Assembly: GCA_002733645.1 (NCBI GenBank)
Contig: NVWL01000055.1
Location: forward strand, 1 to 47,797
Source: Oceanobacter sp.
Lineage (GTDB): Bacteria > Pseudomonadota > Gammaproteobacteria > Pseudomonadales > Oceanobacteraceae
Length of the DNA stretch: 47,797 nucleotides
Direction: 5' to 3'
Shown here: in pieces, positions 7,328-16,393 of the stretch
How positions within the stretch are numbered: position 1 is the first letter of the stretch
How the letters are laid out: the number at the start of each line of letters is the position of its first letter
The notes under the pieces: model-generated
What the model saw: the letters and a program-made list of their open reading frames with translations, nothing else
The model's database searches: none
Told to the model about the DNA's origin: nothing
Made by a program: the position numbers and the translations under genes

Positions 7328-8211
7328 AGTGTTTGTAAGCGTAGGAGGAGGGCTGAGGTGTCCTTGCTGCCGTGTCCTTTTGCTTGAAGCTCTTGATAGT
7401 ATTGATCAACAAGATGTGTCACTGGTGTGGCTGAATTGCTTTTGCTAGCTTGTTCTAAACATATTTGAAGGTCTTTGTGCATAAGGTCAAGCGCGAAGCC
7501 GTGATCGTATTCACCTGAGATCATGGTGTCGTGCCGGTTGACGAGTTGCCAGCTGCTAGCAGCCCCTTGGCCAACTAAACTCATCACTTTTTTGACATCA
7601 AGGTTATTGTTTTCCGCAAAATTAATCCCCTCTGCAAGTGCTTGAACTAAGCCAGCAACGCAAATTTGGTTCACCATTTTGGTTTTTTGACCGCATCCGG
7701 GTTTGCCCATGTGGGCAATTGCCTTGGTGTACGGTGCGGTAATAGACGAAATTTGTTCGAAAACGCGAGAATCACAGCCTGCCATTAGGCTTAATTGTCC
7801 GCTTTGCGCACCTTGTTGCCCACCTGAAACTGGGGTGTCACAAAAATAAATATCCTCTTTGGCAGCTAGGTTTGCCATCTCTTCGGCGAGTGAGGCACTG
7901 GTAGTACTGTGGTCAATGATGACGGAGTGTGCAGGTAATTGAGATATTATACCGTTATCTATTAGCCATTCTCGAACATCCTCATCGCGGCTGACGCAAA
8001 GGATGACAACGTCGGTGTCGCTAGGGAGGGTGCTGCCGTTTAACGCTGCAGGAGCGTGGGGTAGTGAACTGCTTTCTTCGAATTGCATGAGCCACTGAGC
8101 GACTTTCTCTGGGCTACGGTTAGCCGCGGTCAGCTTGTGGCCTGCATTGGCTAGGTGGGTAGCCATTGGAGCTCCCATGTTTCCTAACCCAATAAATACG
8201 ATGTTCGCCAT
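7315..8211 (-). CDS. 3-hydroxyisobutyrate dehydrogenase-family oxidoreductase
   Basis: 298 aa from ATG 8211 (AGGAC is about 10 nt upstream; an in-frame GTG at 8217 would sit too close to it). The N-terminal Rossmann domain begins IVFIGLGNMGAPMA, the NAD(P) motif of beta-hydroxyacid dehydrogenases. DTPVSGGQQGAQSG (about 125-138) is the substrate-binding loop. G-C-G-x3-K-x2-N with K178 and N181 carries the catalytic lysine. Relatives act on 3-hydroxyisobutyrate (valine breakdown), tartronate semialdehyde or similar acids; the substrate cannot be fixed from sequence. No valine-degradation genes are adjacent. The final residues LGHL and the stop are encoded inside the terminal repeat of the 7033-7327 element. 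Confidence 0.88.
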   Translation of the reverse strand: MANIVFIGLGNMGAPMATHLANAGHKLTAANRSPEKVAQWLMQFEESSSLPHAPAALNGSTLPSDTDVVILCVSRDEDVREWLIDNGIISQLPAHSVIIDHSTTSASLAEEMANLAAKEDIYFCDTPVSGGQQGAQSGQLSLMAGCDSRVFEQISSITAPYTKAIAHMGKPGCGQKTKMVNQICVAGLVQALAEGINFAENNNLDVKKVMSLVGQGAASSWQLVNRHDTMISGEYDHGFALDLMHKDLQICLEQASKSNSATPVTHLVDQYYQELQAKGHGSKDTSALLLRLQTLGHL

Positions 8212-8268
8212 GTTCACTATGTCCTGATGCCAAAATATTAATGGAGTGTGTCACGGATGAGCGCGCAC

Positions 8269-8297
8269 AAAAAAGCCGCTAAATCAGCGGCTTTTTT
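8269..8297 (-). terminator. Rho-independent terminator downstream of gltA
   Basis: AGCCGCT and AGCGGCT (8274-8280 and 8286-8292) form a stem with a 5-nt loop, flanked by six A and six T. On the minus strand it follows the gltA stop at 8312 by about 15 nt and ends in a U run. The symmetric A/T tracts would allow use in both directions. Confidence 0.88.
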
Positions 8298-8311
8298 GAG
8301 CTACTCAGCAG

Positions 8312-9589
8312 TTATGCTGGGTAATCACGCTTAGGGTAGCCAGTGTAAAGCTGACGTGGACGACCAATGCGGTAATCGCTGCTGATCATCTCATTCCAAT
8401 GCGCAATCCAGCCTGGCGTACGGCCAGTCGCGAAGATAACAGTAAACATCTCAGTTGGAATGCCGATCGCTTTCAGAATGATACCTGAATAGAAATCAAC
8501 GTTCGGGTAGAGACCACGCTTGATGAAGTATTCGTCTTCGGTCGCGATTTTTTCAAGCTTCATAGCGATTTTCAGCAATGGATCATCTTCCATGCCGAGC
8601 TCTGCTAGTACTTCGTCACAGGTCTGTTTCATGACCTTAGCGCGAGGATCGAAGTTCTTGTAAACGCGGTGACCGAAGCCCATCAAACGGAATGGATCTT
8701 CTTTGTCTTTCGCTTTAGCAACGAATGCGTCGATGTTCGACTCGTCACCAATTTCATTCAGCATATTCAGTACAGCTTCGTTGGCGCCGCCGTGTGCCGG
8801 GCCCCAAAGTGCTGCAATACCAGAGGCGATACAGGCGAATGGGTTAGCACCAGTAGAGCCTGCTAAGCGTACAGTCGACGTTGAAGCGTTTTGCTCGTGG
8901 TCGGCGTGCAGCAAGAAGATTCGATCCATTGCTTTCGCAAGGATAGGGCTAATTTTTTTCTCTTCGCATGGGGTATTGAACATCATGTGAAGGAAGTTTT
9001 CAGAATAGGTCAGTTCGTTCTGTGGGTACATGAACGGCTGGCCAATGCTGTATTTGTACACCATCGCTGCCAATGTTGGCATTTTCGCGATCAGGCGGTG
9101 TGCAGACACCATGCGGTGGTGCTCATCATGGATGTCTAATGAGTCGTGGTAGAACGCAGAAAGTGCGCCTACAACACCACACATGATGGCCATTGGGTGT
9201 GCATCACGACGGAAACCGTTAAAGAAATGGCTCAGCTGCTCATGAACCATCGTGTGGTTCTTGATGGTGCTTACGAACGTTTCCTTTTGCTCTGCAGACG
9301 GGAGTTCTCCGTGCAATAGCAAGAAACAAGTTTCTAGGTAATCTGACTTCTCAGCCAGTTGATCGATTGGGTAGCCACGGTGCAGTAAAACACCCGCTGC
9401 TCCATCGATGTAGGTGATTTTTGACTCTGTGGCCGCTGTAGAAACGAAGCCAGGGTCGTAAGTAAACAGGCCTTTGCCAGTCAAACTGCGAACGTCAACG
9501 ACATCTGGGCCTACGCTGCCTTCATAAACGGGCAACTCAAGTACTTCTTCAATGCCATCAACTTTCAGTGTTGCTTTCTTGTCAGCCAT
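8312..9589 (-). CDS. gltA: Citrate synthase, type I hexameric
   Basis: This enzyme condenses oxaloacetate and acetyl-CoA to citrate, the entry step of the TCA cycle, in the cytoplasm. The 425-aa length is normal for the NADH-sensitive Gram-negative type. Visible signatures are the oxaloacetate/CoA histidines in [16 protein letters not shown] and [15 protein letters not shown] and the catalytic Asp in [11 protein letters not shown]. The N-terminal 50 residues match the small regulatory domain typical of this type. AGGAGG lies 9 nt before the start. The gene is divergent from sdhC, the standard arrangement in gammaproteobacteria, and has its own near-consensus promoter (9758-9785) and terminator (8269-8297). 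Confidence 0.97.
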   Translation of the reverse strand: MADKKATLKVDGIEEVLELPVYEGSVGPDVVDVRSLTGKGLFTYDPGFVSTAATESKITYIDGAAGVLLHRGYPIDQLAEKSDYLETCFLLLHGELPSAEQKETFVSTIKNHTMVHEQLSHFFNGFRRDAHPMAIMCGVVGALSAFYHDSLDIHDEHHRMVSAHRLIAKMPTLAAMVYKYSIGQPFMYPQNELTYSENFLHMMFNTPCEEKKISPILAKAMDRIFLLHADHEQNASTSTVRLAGSTGANPFACIASGIAALWGPAHGGANEAVLNMLNEIGDESNIDAFVAKAKDKEDPFRLMGFGHRVYKNFDPRAKVMKQTCDEVLAELGMEDDPLLKIAMKLEKIATEDEYFIKRGLYPNVDFYSGIILKAIGIPTEMFTVIFATGRTPGWIAHWNEMISSDYRIGRPRQLYTGYPKRDYPA

Positions 9590-9757
9590 CGATCTGGGCC
9601 TCCTGCTATCTGATTAATACCCCGAAGAGCGGTTTGTGATGCTCTTCAACTCTCCGTTAAGGCTTTGTTGACCGTAGCAGAAATAACGACGGGTTGAGGT
9701 TATTTCTGTGCGGAGAGCACTCTCTTTAAAGGTGTTACCCCAAAACAAAGGGGCACA

Positions 9758-9785
9758 ACTATAGATACTAAGCCCCGTTTGTCAA
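9758..9785 (-). promoter_or_regulatory. Sigma-70 type promoter of gltA
   Basis: On the minus strand, a perfect -35 TTGACA (9785-9780) is followed after 16 bp by TATAGT (9763-9758), five of six to the -10 consensus. Transcription would start near 9751, about 160 nt before the gltA start codon. Confidence 0.7.
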
Positions 9786-9893
9786 TTGCTAGGGGGCCCA
9801 GAATTACATCTATTCATAAGTCAAGTATAGATGGTTCTGTTTATAATCTGTGCATTCTCTACCTAAGTCTTATGTTTATAGCCTTCTGGTTAT

Positions 9894-9922
9894 TTGTAAA
9901 TCAGCGTCAGGGTGCTTATAAT
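9894..9922 (+). promoter_or_regulatory. Sigma-70 type promoter of sdhCDAB
   Basis: TTGTAA (9894-9899, four of six to consensus) is followed after exactly 17 bp by a perfect TATAAT (9917-9922). The predicted start of transcription is near 9929, about 110 nt before the sdhC start codon. Confidence 0.6.
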
Positions 9923-10039
9923 TTGTCGCGACCACAAACTTGTGCAAAACTTGTACAGCTGGTCAGCAACCTTCTTGAGCCTGTGCTTGGCCCCGAATTT
10001 GTCGGGATTACCGAGCCCATATGAGAGTGTATAAGAGCC

Positions 10040-10414
10040 GTGAATAGCAATAGACCTAAAAATCTGGATCTGACTACCATTGAGCTCCCACTTCCGGCTA
10101 AAGCTTCCATCCTGCATCGTATTTCAGGTTTCGCATTGTTCTTTGCTGTGGCTTTCATGCTGAGTGCATTGGGATCGTCTCTTGAATCAGAACAGTCTTT
10201 CGCTGAACTGAAAAATACGTTGAATGGTGGCCTAGCTAAGTTCATCACTTGGGGCATTTTGTCTGCTCTGGGTTACCACGTAGTGGCGGGTGTTAAACAC
10301 TTGTTGATGGACATGGGAATTGGTGAAACCAAAGAAAGCGGACGTACTGGAGCCATCATTACTTTGATCGCTGGTGCCGTCGTAATTATTTTGGCGGGAG
10401 TCTGGGTATGGTAA
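10040..10414 (+). CDS. sdhC: Succinate dehydrogenase cytochrome b556 subunit
   Basis: SdhC is one of two small membrane anchors of complex II; it helps bind haem b and ubiquinone in the inner membrane. The 124-aa protein starts at GTG (10040) and has the family N-terminus RPKNLDLTTIELP, then HRISGF with the conserved Arg-Ile-Ser of the quinone site. Three membrane helices are visible (about residues 28-48, 66-86, 103-123). The conserved haem-ligand histidine region is HVVAGVKHLLMD. It overlaps sdhD by 7 bp, which suggests translational coupling in sdhCDAB. Confidence 0.95.
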   Translation: MNSNRPKNLDLTTIELPLPAKASILHRISGFALFFAVAFMLSALGSSLESEQSFAELKNTLNGGLAKFITWGILSALGYHVVAGVKHLLMDMGIGETKESGRTGAIITLIAGAVVIILAGVWVW

Positions 10415-10758
10415 ACAGCGTTACTAACTTTGGCCGTAATGGCTTATATGACTGGGTGATTCAGCGTCTTAGCGCTGTGATTCTTGCCGTTTACACTCTG
10501 TTCCTTCTGGGCTTTGTAATCGCGACCCCTGACATGACATTTGCCCAATGGCACGGTCTGTTTGATCAGACGTGGATGAAAGTATTCAGCGTCGCTGCAA
10601 TCATTTCTATCTGTGCCCACGCATGGGTTGGTATGTGGACTATTTCTACCGACTACATCACTGGGTCTACCAGCCTTCGTTTTATCTTCCAGCTAGTGTG
10701 TGCAGCGTTTCTGTTCACTTACCTAGTTTGGGGTATCGATATTCTCTGGAGCGTCTAA
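10408..10758 (+). CDS. sdhD: Succinate dehydrogenase hydrophobic anchor subunit
   Basis: SdhD is the second membrane anchor of complex II. The 116-aa protein has three membrane helices (about residues 20-40, 53-76, 90-113) and the conserved segments YDWVIQRLSAVILAVYT and HAWVGMWTISTDYI; the histidine of the latter is in the haem-ligand helix. The start overlaps the end of sdhC by 7 bp, and sdhA follows after 3 bp, so all four sdh genes are tightly packed. The weak sequence conservation of this subunit is normal. Confidence 0.94.
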   Translation: MVNSVTNFGRNGLYDWVIQRLSAVILAVYTLFLLGFVIATPDMTFAQWHGLFDQTWMKVFSVAAIISICAHAWVGMWTISTDYITGSTSLRFIFQLVCAAFLFTYLVWGIDILWSV

Positions 10759-10761
10759 GTC

Positions 10762-12537
10762 ATGAGCAGCAAAATCAGAACTATGTCGTTTGATGCTATC
10801 GTCATTGGCGGTGGTGGTGCAGGCATGCGTGCCGCGCTACAGCTGACTGAAGCGGGCATCAAAACAGCGTGTGTGACTAAGGTATTCCCTACACGTTCAC
10901 ATACCGTATCGGCACAGGGTGGTATTACCTGTGCAATCGCCTCAGCTGATCCGAACGATGATTGGCGTTGGCACATGTACGATACCGTTAAAGGTTCCGA
11001 TTACATCGGTGACCAAGACGCTATCGAATACATGTGTTCAGTAGGCCCGCAAGCCGTCTTTGAACTTGAGCACATGGGTCTCCCATTCTCTCGTACCGAA
11101 GAAGGCCGTATTTATCAGCGTCCGTTCGGTGGCCAGTCTAAAGGTCCTAATGACCCGACTCAGGCTTCGCGTACGTGTGCTGCTGCTGACCGAACTGGTC
11201 ACGCACTTCTTCATGCGCTCTATCAGGGTAACTTGAAAGGCGGTACTACCTTCCTAAACGAATGGTACGCCGTTGATCTAGTGAAAAATGCGAAAGGCCA
11301 GGTAGCTGGTGTGATCGCAATTGATATTGAAAGCGGTGAGACCGTTTACATCAAAGCAAAAGCAACCGTTCTTGCGACTGGTGGTGCAGGCCGTATTTAT
11401 CAGTCGACCACTAACGCACTTATTAACACTGGTGATGGTGTTGGTATGGCGGTTCGTGCCGGTGTTCCATTGCAAGATATGGAAATGTGGCAGTTCCACC
11501 CAACCGGTATTGCTGGTGCGGGTACGCTTGTGACTGAAGGTTGTCGTGGTGAAGGTGGTTACCTGATCAACAAAGACGGCGAACGTTTCATGGAGCGCTA
11601 CGCACCTAACGCCAAAGACCTTGCTGGTCGTGACGTTGTTGCTCGCTCTATGGTGCTTGAGATTCTTGAAGGCCGTGGCTGTGGCGATGATGGCGATCAC
11701 GTATTCTTGAAGCTAGATCACCTAGGTGAAGAAACCCTAAATGCTAAGCTGCCGGGTATTCTTGAGCTATCTCGTACCTTTGCTCACGCCGATCCTGTAA
11801 AAGAGCCAATCCCTGTTGTACCTACGTGTCACTACATGATGGGCGGTGTTCCAACGAATATCGGCGGTCAGGCACTGACTGTTGATGCCGATGGCAACGA
11901 CGTTTTGGTTGATGGTTTGTACGCCGCTGGTGAGATTGCTTGTGTGTCTGTTCACGGTGCAAACCGTTTGGGCGGTAACTCATTGCTTGACCTTGTTGTA
12001 TTTGGTCGCGCAGTTGGTTTGCAGGTAGAGCAAAACTTTAAAGATGGCTTCGATTTGGTTGATCCAACAGAAGAAGACATTGAACGTGCAATGAGCCGTT
12101 TGAATCGTTTAAGCACAGCCACTTCAGGTGAGAGTGTTGCTACGGTTCGTGCAGACCTACAGAAAACTATGCAGTTGTACTTTGGAGTATTCCGCGAAGG
12201 TCCAAGCATGGAGAAAGGTCTGGGAATGCTCGATGAAATCGGTATTCGTGTGAAAAACACGGTACTTGATGACAAGAGCAATGCATTCAATACAGCGCGC
12301 ATTGAAGCACTTGAACTGGATAACCTGTTCGAGACTGCCTATGCCACTGCCGTTGCTGCCATTGAGCGTAAAGAATCACGTGGTGCTCACGCCCGTAACG
12401 ACTTTACCGAGCGTGATGACGAGAACTGGTTATGCCACTCGTTGTATTTCCCGGAATCTAAAAAGATCGGTAAGCGTGCGGTAAACTTCGCGCCTAAAAC
12501 CGTTGAAGCATTCCCACCAAAAATCCGTACCTACTAA
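10762..12537 (+). CDS. sdhA: Succinate dehydrogenase flavoprotein subunit
   Basis: SdhA oxidises succinate to fumarate using covalently bound FAD on the cytoplasmic face of complex II. The 591-aa length is normal. The FAD dinucleotide motif [12 protein letters not shown] (15-26) is followed by [10 protein letters not shown], where H47 is the expected covalent FAD attachment residue. HPTGI and the [15 protein letters not shown] segment are substrate and FAD contacts, and CHYMMGGV is a family signature. GGAG lies about 10 nt before the start. It is third in sdhCDAB. Confidence 0.98.
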   Translation: MSSKIRTMSFDAIVIGGGGAGMRAALQLTEAGIKTACVTKVFPTRSHTVSAQGGITCAIASADPNDDWRWHMYDTVKGSDYIGDQDAIEYMCSVGPQAVFELEHMGLPFSRTEEGRIYQRPFGGQSKGPNDPTQASRTCAAADRTGHALLHALYQGNLKGGTTFLNEWYAVDLVKNAKGQVAGVIAIDIESGETVYIKAKATVLATGGAGRIYQSTTNALINTGDGVGMAVRAGVPLQDMEMWQFHPTGIAGAGTLVTEGCRGEGGYLINKDGERFMERYAPNAKDLAGRDVVARSMVLEILEGRGCGDDGDHVFLKLDHLGEETLNAKLPGILELSRTFAHADPVKEPIPVVPTCHYMMGGVPTNIGGQALTVDADGNDVLVDGLYAAGEIACVSVHGANRLGGNSLLDLVVFGRAVGLQVEQNFKDGFDLVDPTEEDIERAMSRLNRLSTATSGESVATVRADLQKTMQLYFGVFREGPSMEKGLGMLDEIGIRVKNTVLDDKSNAFNTARIEALELDNLFETAYATAVAAIERKESRGAHARNDFTERDDENWLCHSLYFPESKKIGKRAVNFAPKTVEAFPPKIRTY

Positions 12538-12550
12538 GAGGGGGTTTGAT

Positions 12551-13261
12551 ATGTTAGTTAGTGTCTATCGTTACAACCCTGAAAAGGACGAAGCGCCTTA
12601 CATGCAGGATTACGACATCACCATCCCAGGTGGAAAAGATGTCATGGTTCTTGATGTACTGCACCTTGTTAAAGAACAGGATGTATCGGTTGCTTACCGT
12701 CGTTCATGTCGTGAGGGCGTTTGTGGCTCTGACGGTATGAACATCAATGGTAAAAATGGTTTGGCGTGTATTACGCCAATCTCAGAAGCAACCAAAGGCA
12801 AGATGGATAAGCTGGTCATTCGCCCGCTTCCTGGTATGCCGGTAATTCGCGACTTGGTAATTGATATGTCGCTATTTTACCAGCAGTACGAAAAAATCAA
12901 GCCATACCTACAAAACGACACGCCAGCTCCAGCGATTGAGCGTCTTCAATCTCAGGAAGAGCGTGAAAAATTGGACGGTCTGTACGAGTGTATTCTTTGT
13001 GCATGTTGTTCAACGTCTTGCCCATCGTTCTGGTGGAACCCTGACAAGTTTGTAGGCCCAGCTGGTTTGCTTCAGGCATACCGTTTCCTTGCGGACAGCC
13101 GTGATGAAGCGACTGAGGAGCGTTTGGCAGGATTGAGCGATCCATTCTCAGTGTTCCGTTGCCGTGGCATCATGAACTGTGTCAATGTGTGCCCGAAAGG
13201 TCTTAATCCGACCCGTGCCATTGGCCACATCCGTAATATGTTGCTGTCTCAGCAGGTATAA
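12551..13261 (+). CDS. sdhB: Succinate dehydrogenase iron-sulfur subunit
   Basis: SdhB carries electrons from FAD to ubiquinone through three Fe-S clusters. From ATG 12551 the protein has 236 aa, the usual size, with a GAGGGG ribosome site just upstream. An in-frame extension to 12503 lies inside sdhA and would add 16 unrelated residues, so it is rejected. Cluster ligands are visible: CREGVCGSDGM plus C for the 2Fe-2S, CILCACCSTSCP for the 4Fe-4S, and CRGIMNCVNVCPKGLNP for the 3Fe-4S. It is the last gene of sdhCDAB and is followed by a hairpin before sucA. Confidence 0.97.
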   Translation: MLVSVYRYNPEKDEAPYMQDYDITIPGGKDVMVLDVLHLVKEQDVSVAYRRSCREGVCGSDGMNINGKNGLACITPISEATKGKMDKLVIRPLPGMPVIRDLVIDMSLFYQQYEKIKPYLQNDTPAPAIERLQSQEEREKLDGLYECILCACCSTSCPSFWWNPDKFVGPAGLLQAYRFLADSRDEATEERLAGLSDPFSVFRCRGIMNCVNVCPKGLNPTRAIGHIRNMLLSQQV

Positions 13262-13289
13262 CGGAACCACTGCCGACTGGTGGTATCAG

Positions 13290-13334
13290 ACGTAAGTCGG
13301 GCTGGACACACAGCCCACTTACGTTACATTTTTT
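13290..13334 (+). terminator. Hairpin between sdhB and sucA, possible partial terminator
   Basis: ACGTAAGT-C-GGGCT (13290-13303) pairs with AGCCCACTTACGT (13312-13324), giving a 13-bp stem with one bulged C and an 8-nt loop. An interrupted T-rich tract follows (six T at 13329-13334). The U run is set back from the stem, so it may attenuate, stabilise the sdh message 3' end, or pause rather than fully terminate. A smaller ACCAC/GTGGT inverted repeat precedes it (about 13266-13283). Confidence 0.55.
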
Positions 13335-13525
13335 CATTAATAGAGCCCACAAAGCACTATTATTGACTAAGCTAGTTTTTTAGTTGAGGGAACGGGGCAT
13401 CCCCGGGTCACCTCAGAGGCCTTGCGATCTATCCGGTCGACCCTCATCTCGCCTTGCGCTAGAGTCGGTGCGTACACTCTGTCGGTGACACCCCTTATTC
13501 AGGTATTGAAACAGGGTGGTCGTAC

Positions 13526-16363
13526 ATGCACGAACTGACAATGGAGCAACTATGGAGTACCTCGCAACTTGCTGGGGGAAATGTTGCTTATATCGAGGAG
13601 TTATTTGAAACCTATCTCCGCGATCCGAACGAAGTGCCAGAAGAGTGGCGCAGCTATTTTGACAAGCTCCCTAGGGTTGATGAAAGTAACCCGGTAGATA
13701 CCCCTCATAAGCCCATTCGGGATCAATTCTTACTTATTTCCAAAAACCAGCGTCGCGCTCGTCCAGCTACATCTGCGCCGGTAAGCTCGGAGCATGAGCG
13801 GAAGCAAGTAAAAGTATTGCAGCTGATTAATGCTTATCGAGGTCGTGGTCACCAGCACGCAAAATTAGATCCGTTGGGTTTGATGGTGCGTGAGACTGTG
13901 CCGGATCTGGATTTGCACTTCCACGGTTTAACCCGTTCTGATTTAGATATGGTTTTTCAGACAGGAAACCTGTTTGTTGGTGAGAACCAAGCCACGCTTA
14001 AAGAGATTATTGATGCGCTAGAAACCACGTATTGCGGAACCGTAGGTTCTGAATACATGCACATTGTTAATACCGCCGAGCAGCGTTGGTTTCAACAGCG
14101 TTTAGAAAGTGTGCGAGCTCATCCCAAATTTGGTCATGAGATTAAGATGCATTTGCTGGAGCGTTTGACTGCAGCAGAAGGTTTAGAAAAATACTTAGGC
14201 TCTCGCTATCCGGGCGTAAAACGCTTTGGCCTAGAAGGTGGTGAAAGCTTGATTCCGTTGATGGATGAACTTATCCAGCGCAGCGGGACTTACGGTGCCA
14301 AAGAAATTGTTATTGGTATGGCGCACCGTGGTCGTTTGAACACCTTGATTAATACCTTAGGTAAAAAGACGTCCGATTTGTTTAACGAATTCGATGGCAA
14401 AGCGGAATATCAGTCTCACGGCGATGTGAAGTATCACCAAGGTTTCTCTTCCAACGTCATGACGCCGGGTGGTGAAGTTCACTTGGCGCTCGCATTTAAC
14501 CCATCTCACCTTGAAATTGTCTCACCTGTGGTGGAAGGGTCGGTGCGTGCTCGTCAGGATCGTCGTAAAGATACCGTTGGCGATAAAGTGGTTCCAGTAA
14601 GCATTCATGGTGATTCTGCATTTGCGGGTCAGGGTGTGGTAATGGAAACCTTCCAGATGTCGCAGACACGTGCCTACAAAACGGGTGGAACGATTCACCT
14701 AGTCATCAACAACCAAGTTGGCTTCACTACGTCGAAACGTGAAGATACTCGTTCTACGGAATACTGTACCGACGTTGCGAAAATGATCGAAGCGCCGATT
14801 CTGCACGTTAACGGTGATGATCCTGAAGCGGTATTGTTCGTGACTCAGCTCGCGGTCGATTACCGAAATGAATTCCGTAAAGACGTTGTGATTGATTTGG
14901 TTTGTTACCGCCGTCGTGGTCACAACGAAGCGGATGAGCCTTCTGGCACACAGCCTTTGATGTACGCCAAGATTAAAAATCAGCCAACGACACGTACTTT
15001 GTACGCGAAGCAGTTGATTGAAGAAGGCGCGCTAACAGAAGATGTCAGTAAGCAGCTTGAAGAAGAATACCGTTCAGCCCTAGATAGTGGTCATCACGTA
15101 GTGAAGTCTTTGGTAAAAGAGCCGAACACTGAACTGTTTGTAAATTGGTCTCCTTACCTTGGCCACGAATGGACCACGAAAGGTGATACCACTTACGACC
15201 TAAAGCAACTGCAAGAACTTGCGCACAGTCTTCAAGAAGTGCCAGAAGGGTTTGAAGTGCAGCGTCAGGTCGGTAAGATTTTAGAAGATCGCCGTAAAAT
15301 GGCTGCCGGTGCACTGCCTATTAATTGGGGATTTGCTGAAACAATGGCGTACGCCACACTTCTTAAGCAAAATTATGCCGTGCGTATCACGGGCCAAGAT
15401 GTGGGTCGTGGAACTTTCTCTCACCGACATGCTGTACTTCATAATCAAAAAGACGCTGAGGCATACACGCCTCTTGCTAACATCAGTGACGATCAGCCAG
15501 ATTTTGATTTGTACGATTCACTTCTTTCTGAAGAAGCAGTACTTGCATTCGAATATGGTTATGCCACCACCACACCTGAAACCTTGGTGATTTGGGAAGC
15601 TCAATTTGGTGATTTTGCTAATGGCGCGCAGGTTGTATTTGACCAATTTATTTCCTCTGGTGAACATAAATGGGGCCGCTTATGCAGCTTAACTATGTTG
15701 TTGCCACACGGTTATGAAGGTCAGGGGCCAGAACACTCTTCGGCTCGTATGGAACGTTACTTACAGCTTTGTGCTGAACACAATGTACAGATCTGTGTGC
15801 CTTCGACGCCTGCGCAGGTCTATCACATGCTACGCCGTCAAATGCTTCGTCCTTTACGTAAGCCATTGGTTGTTATGTCACCTAAGAGCTTGCTGCGTCA
15901 TAAACTGGCAACCAGTACGCTTGAAGAGCTAGCCGATGGTCGTTTCCGCACAGTGCTTGATGAAATTGATGAACTCAAGCCGAAGAAAGTTCGCAGGATT
16001 CTGCTATGTTCAGGGAAGGTATATTACGATCTTCTAGAACGTCGTCGTGCTGAAGAGATTGAAGATATAGCCATCGTTCGAATAGAACAGATTTACCCGT
16101 TCCCTCAAAAATATCTAACCACCATCCTTGAACCATATAAGGGGGCGAAAGAGATTTACTGGGTACAGGAAGAGCCAATGAACATGGGCGCTTGGTACAG
16201 CAGCCAGCATCACATGCGTCGTGTTGCTCATGATGTAAACCCGAAGTGGAGCCTGGAGTATGCAGGGCGGGATCATTCCGCTTCGCCGGCTGCAGGTTAT
16301 ATGGCGCTGCATCTTAAGCAGCAAGAAAAACTAATCCGTGACGCTCTGGATCTCCAGGGCTGA
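13526..16363 (+). CDS. sucA: 2-oxoglutarate dehydrogenase E1 component
   Basis: SucA is the thiamine-diphosphate-dependent E1 of the 2-oxoglutarate dehydrogenase complex; it decarboxylates 2-oxoglutarate and passes the succinyl group to the lipoyl arm of SucB. The 945-aa size is normal. The N-terminal E2-binding segment (MEQLWSTSQLAGGN...) is followed by GRGHQHAKLDPLG, the ThDP/Mg region around GMAHRGRLN and HGDSAFAGQG, and the transketolase-like pyrimidine domain with GQDVGRGTFSHRH. AGGGTGG precedes ATG 13526. The 264-bp leader after sdhB contains the hairpin at 13290 and GC-rich sequence, with no promoter I can assign. sucB follows 30 bp later. Confidence 0.98.
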   Translation: MHELTMEQLWSTSQLAGGNVAYIEELFETYLRDPNEVPEEWRSYFDKLPRVDESNPVDTPHKPIRDQFLLISKNQRRARPATSAPVSSEHERKQVKVLQLINAYRGRGHQHAKLDPLGLMVRETVPDLDLHFHGLTRSDLDMVFQTGNLFVGENQATLKEIIDALETTYCGTVGSEYMHIVNTAEQRWFQQRLESVRAHPKFGHEIKMHLLERLTAAEGLEKYLGSRYPGVKRFGLEGGESLIPLMDELIQRSGTYGAKEIVIGMAHRGRLNTLINTLGKKTSDLFNEFDGKAEYQSHGDVKYHQGFSSNVMTPGGEVHLALAFNPSHLEIVSPVVEGSVRARQDRRKDTVGDKVVPVSIHGDSAFAGQGVVMETFQMSQTRAYKTGGTIHLVINNQVGFTTSKREDTRSTEYCTDVAKMIEAPILHVNGDDPEAVLFVTQLAVDYRNEFRKDVVIDLVCYRRRGHNEADEPSGTQPLMYAKIKNQPTTRTLYAKQLIEEGALTEDVSKQLEEEYRSALDSGHHVVKSLVKEPNTELFVNWSPYLGHEWTTKGDTTYDLKQLQELAHSLQEVPEGFEVQRQVGKILEDRRKMAAGALPINWGFAETMAYATLLKQNYAVRITGQDVGRGTFSHRHAVLHNQKDAEAYTPLANISDDQPDFDLYDSLLSEEAVLAFEYGYATTTPETLVIWEAQFGDFANGAQVVFDQFISSGEHKWGRLCSLTMLLPHGYEGQGPEHSSARMERYLQLCAEHNVQICVPSTPAQVYHMLRRQMLRPLRKPLVVMSPKSLLRHKLATSTLEELADGRFRTVLDEIDELKPKKVRRILLCSGKVYYDLLERRRAEEIEDIAIVRIEQIYPFPQKYLTTILEPYKGAKEIYWVQEEPMNMGAWYSSQHHMRRVAHDVNPKWSLEYAGRDHSASPAAGYMALHLKQQEKLIRDALDLQG

Positions 16364-16393
16364 TATATCGCAGGAACTCATAAGGAAATTCGA

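Larger units (their letters stand above)
9590..10039. other. Divergent gltA-sdhC control region
   Basis: 450 bp without a supported gene; the one short open frame in it (9779-10024) has no protein-like features. It holds the gltA promoter (9758-9785), the sdh promoter (9894-9922), a second perfect TATAAT at 9842-9847 without a good -35, and a small hairpin CCCC-N8-GGGG (9738-9753) just inside the predicted gltA leader. The predicted leaders are about 160 nt for gltA and about 110 nt for sdhC, long enough for post-transcriptional control. Confidence 0.7.

Noticed and set aside
9779-10024. 81-aa open frame upstream of sdhC
   Set aside because: It spans the two predicted promoters and has no conserved features; it is likely chance.
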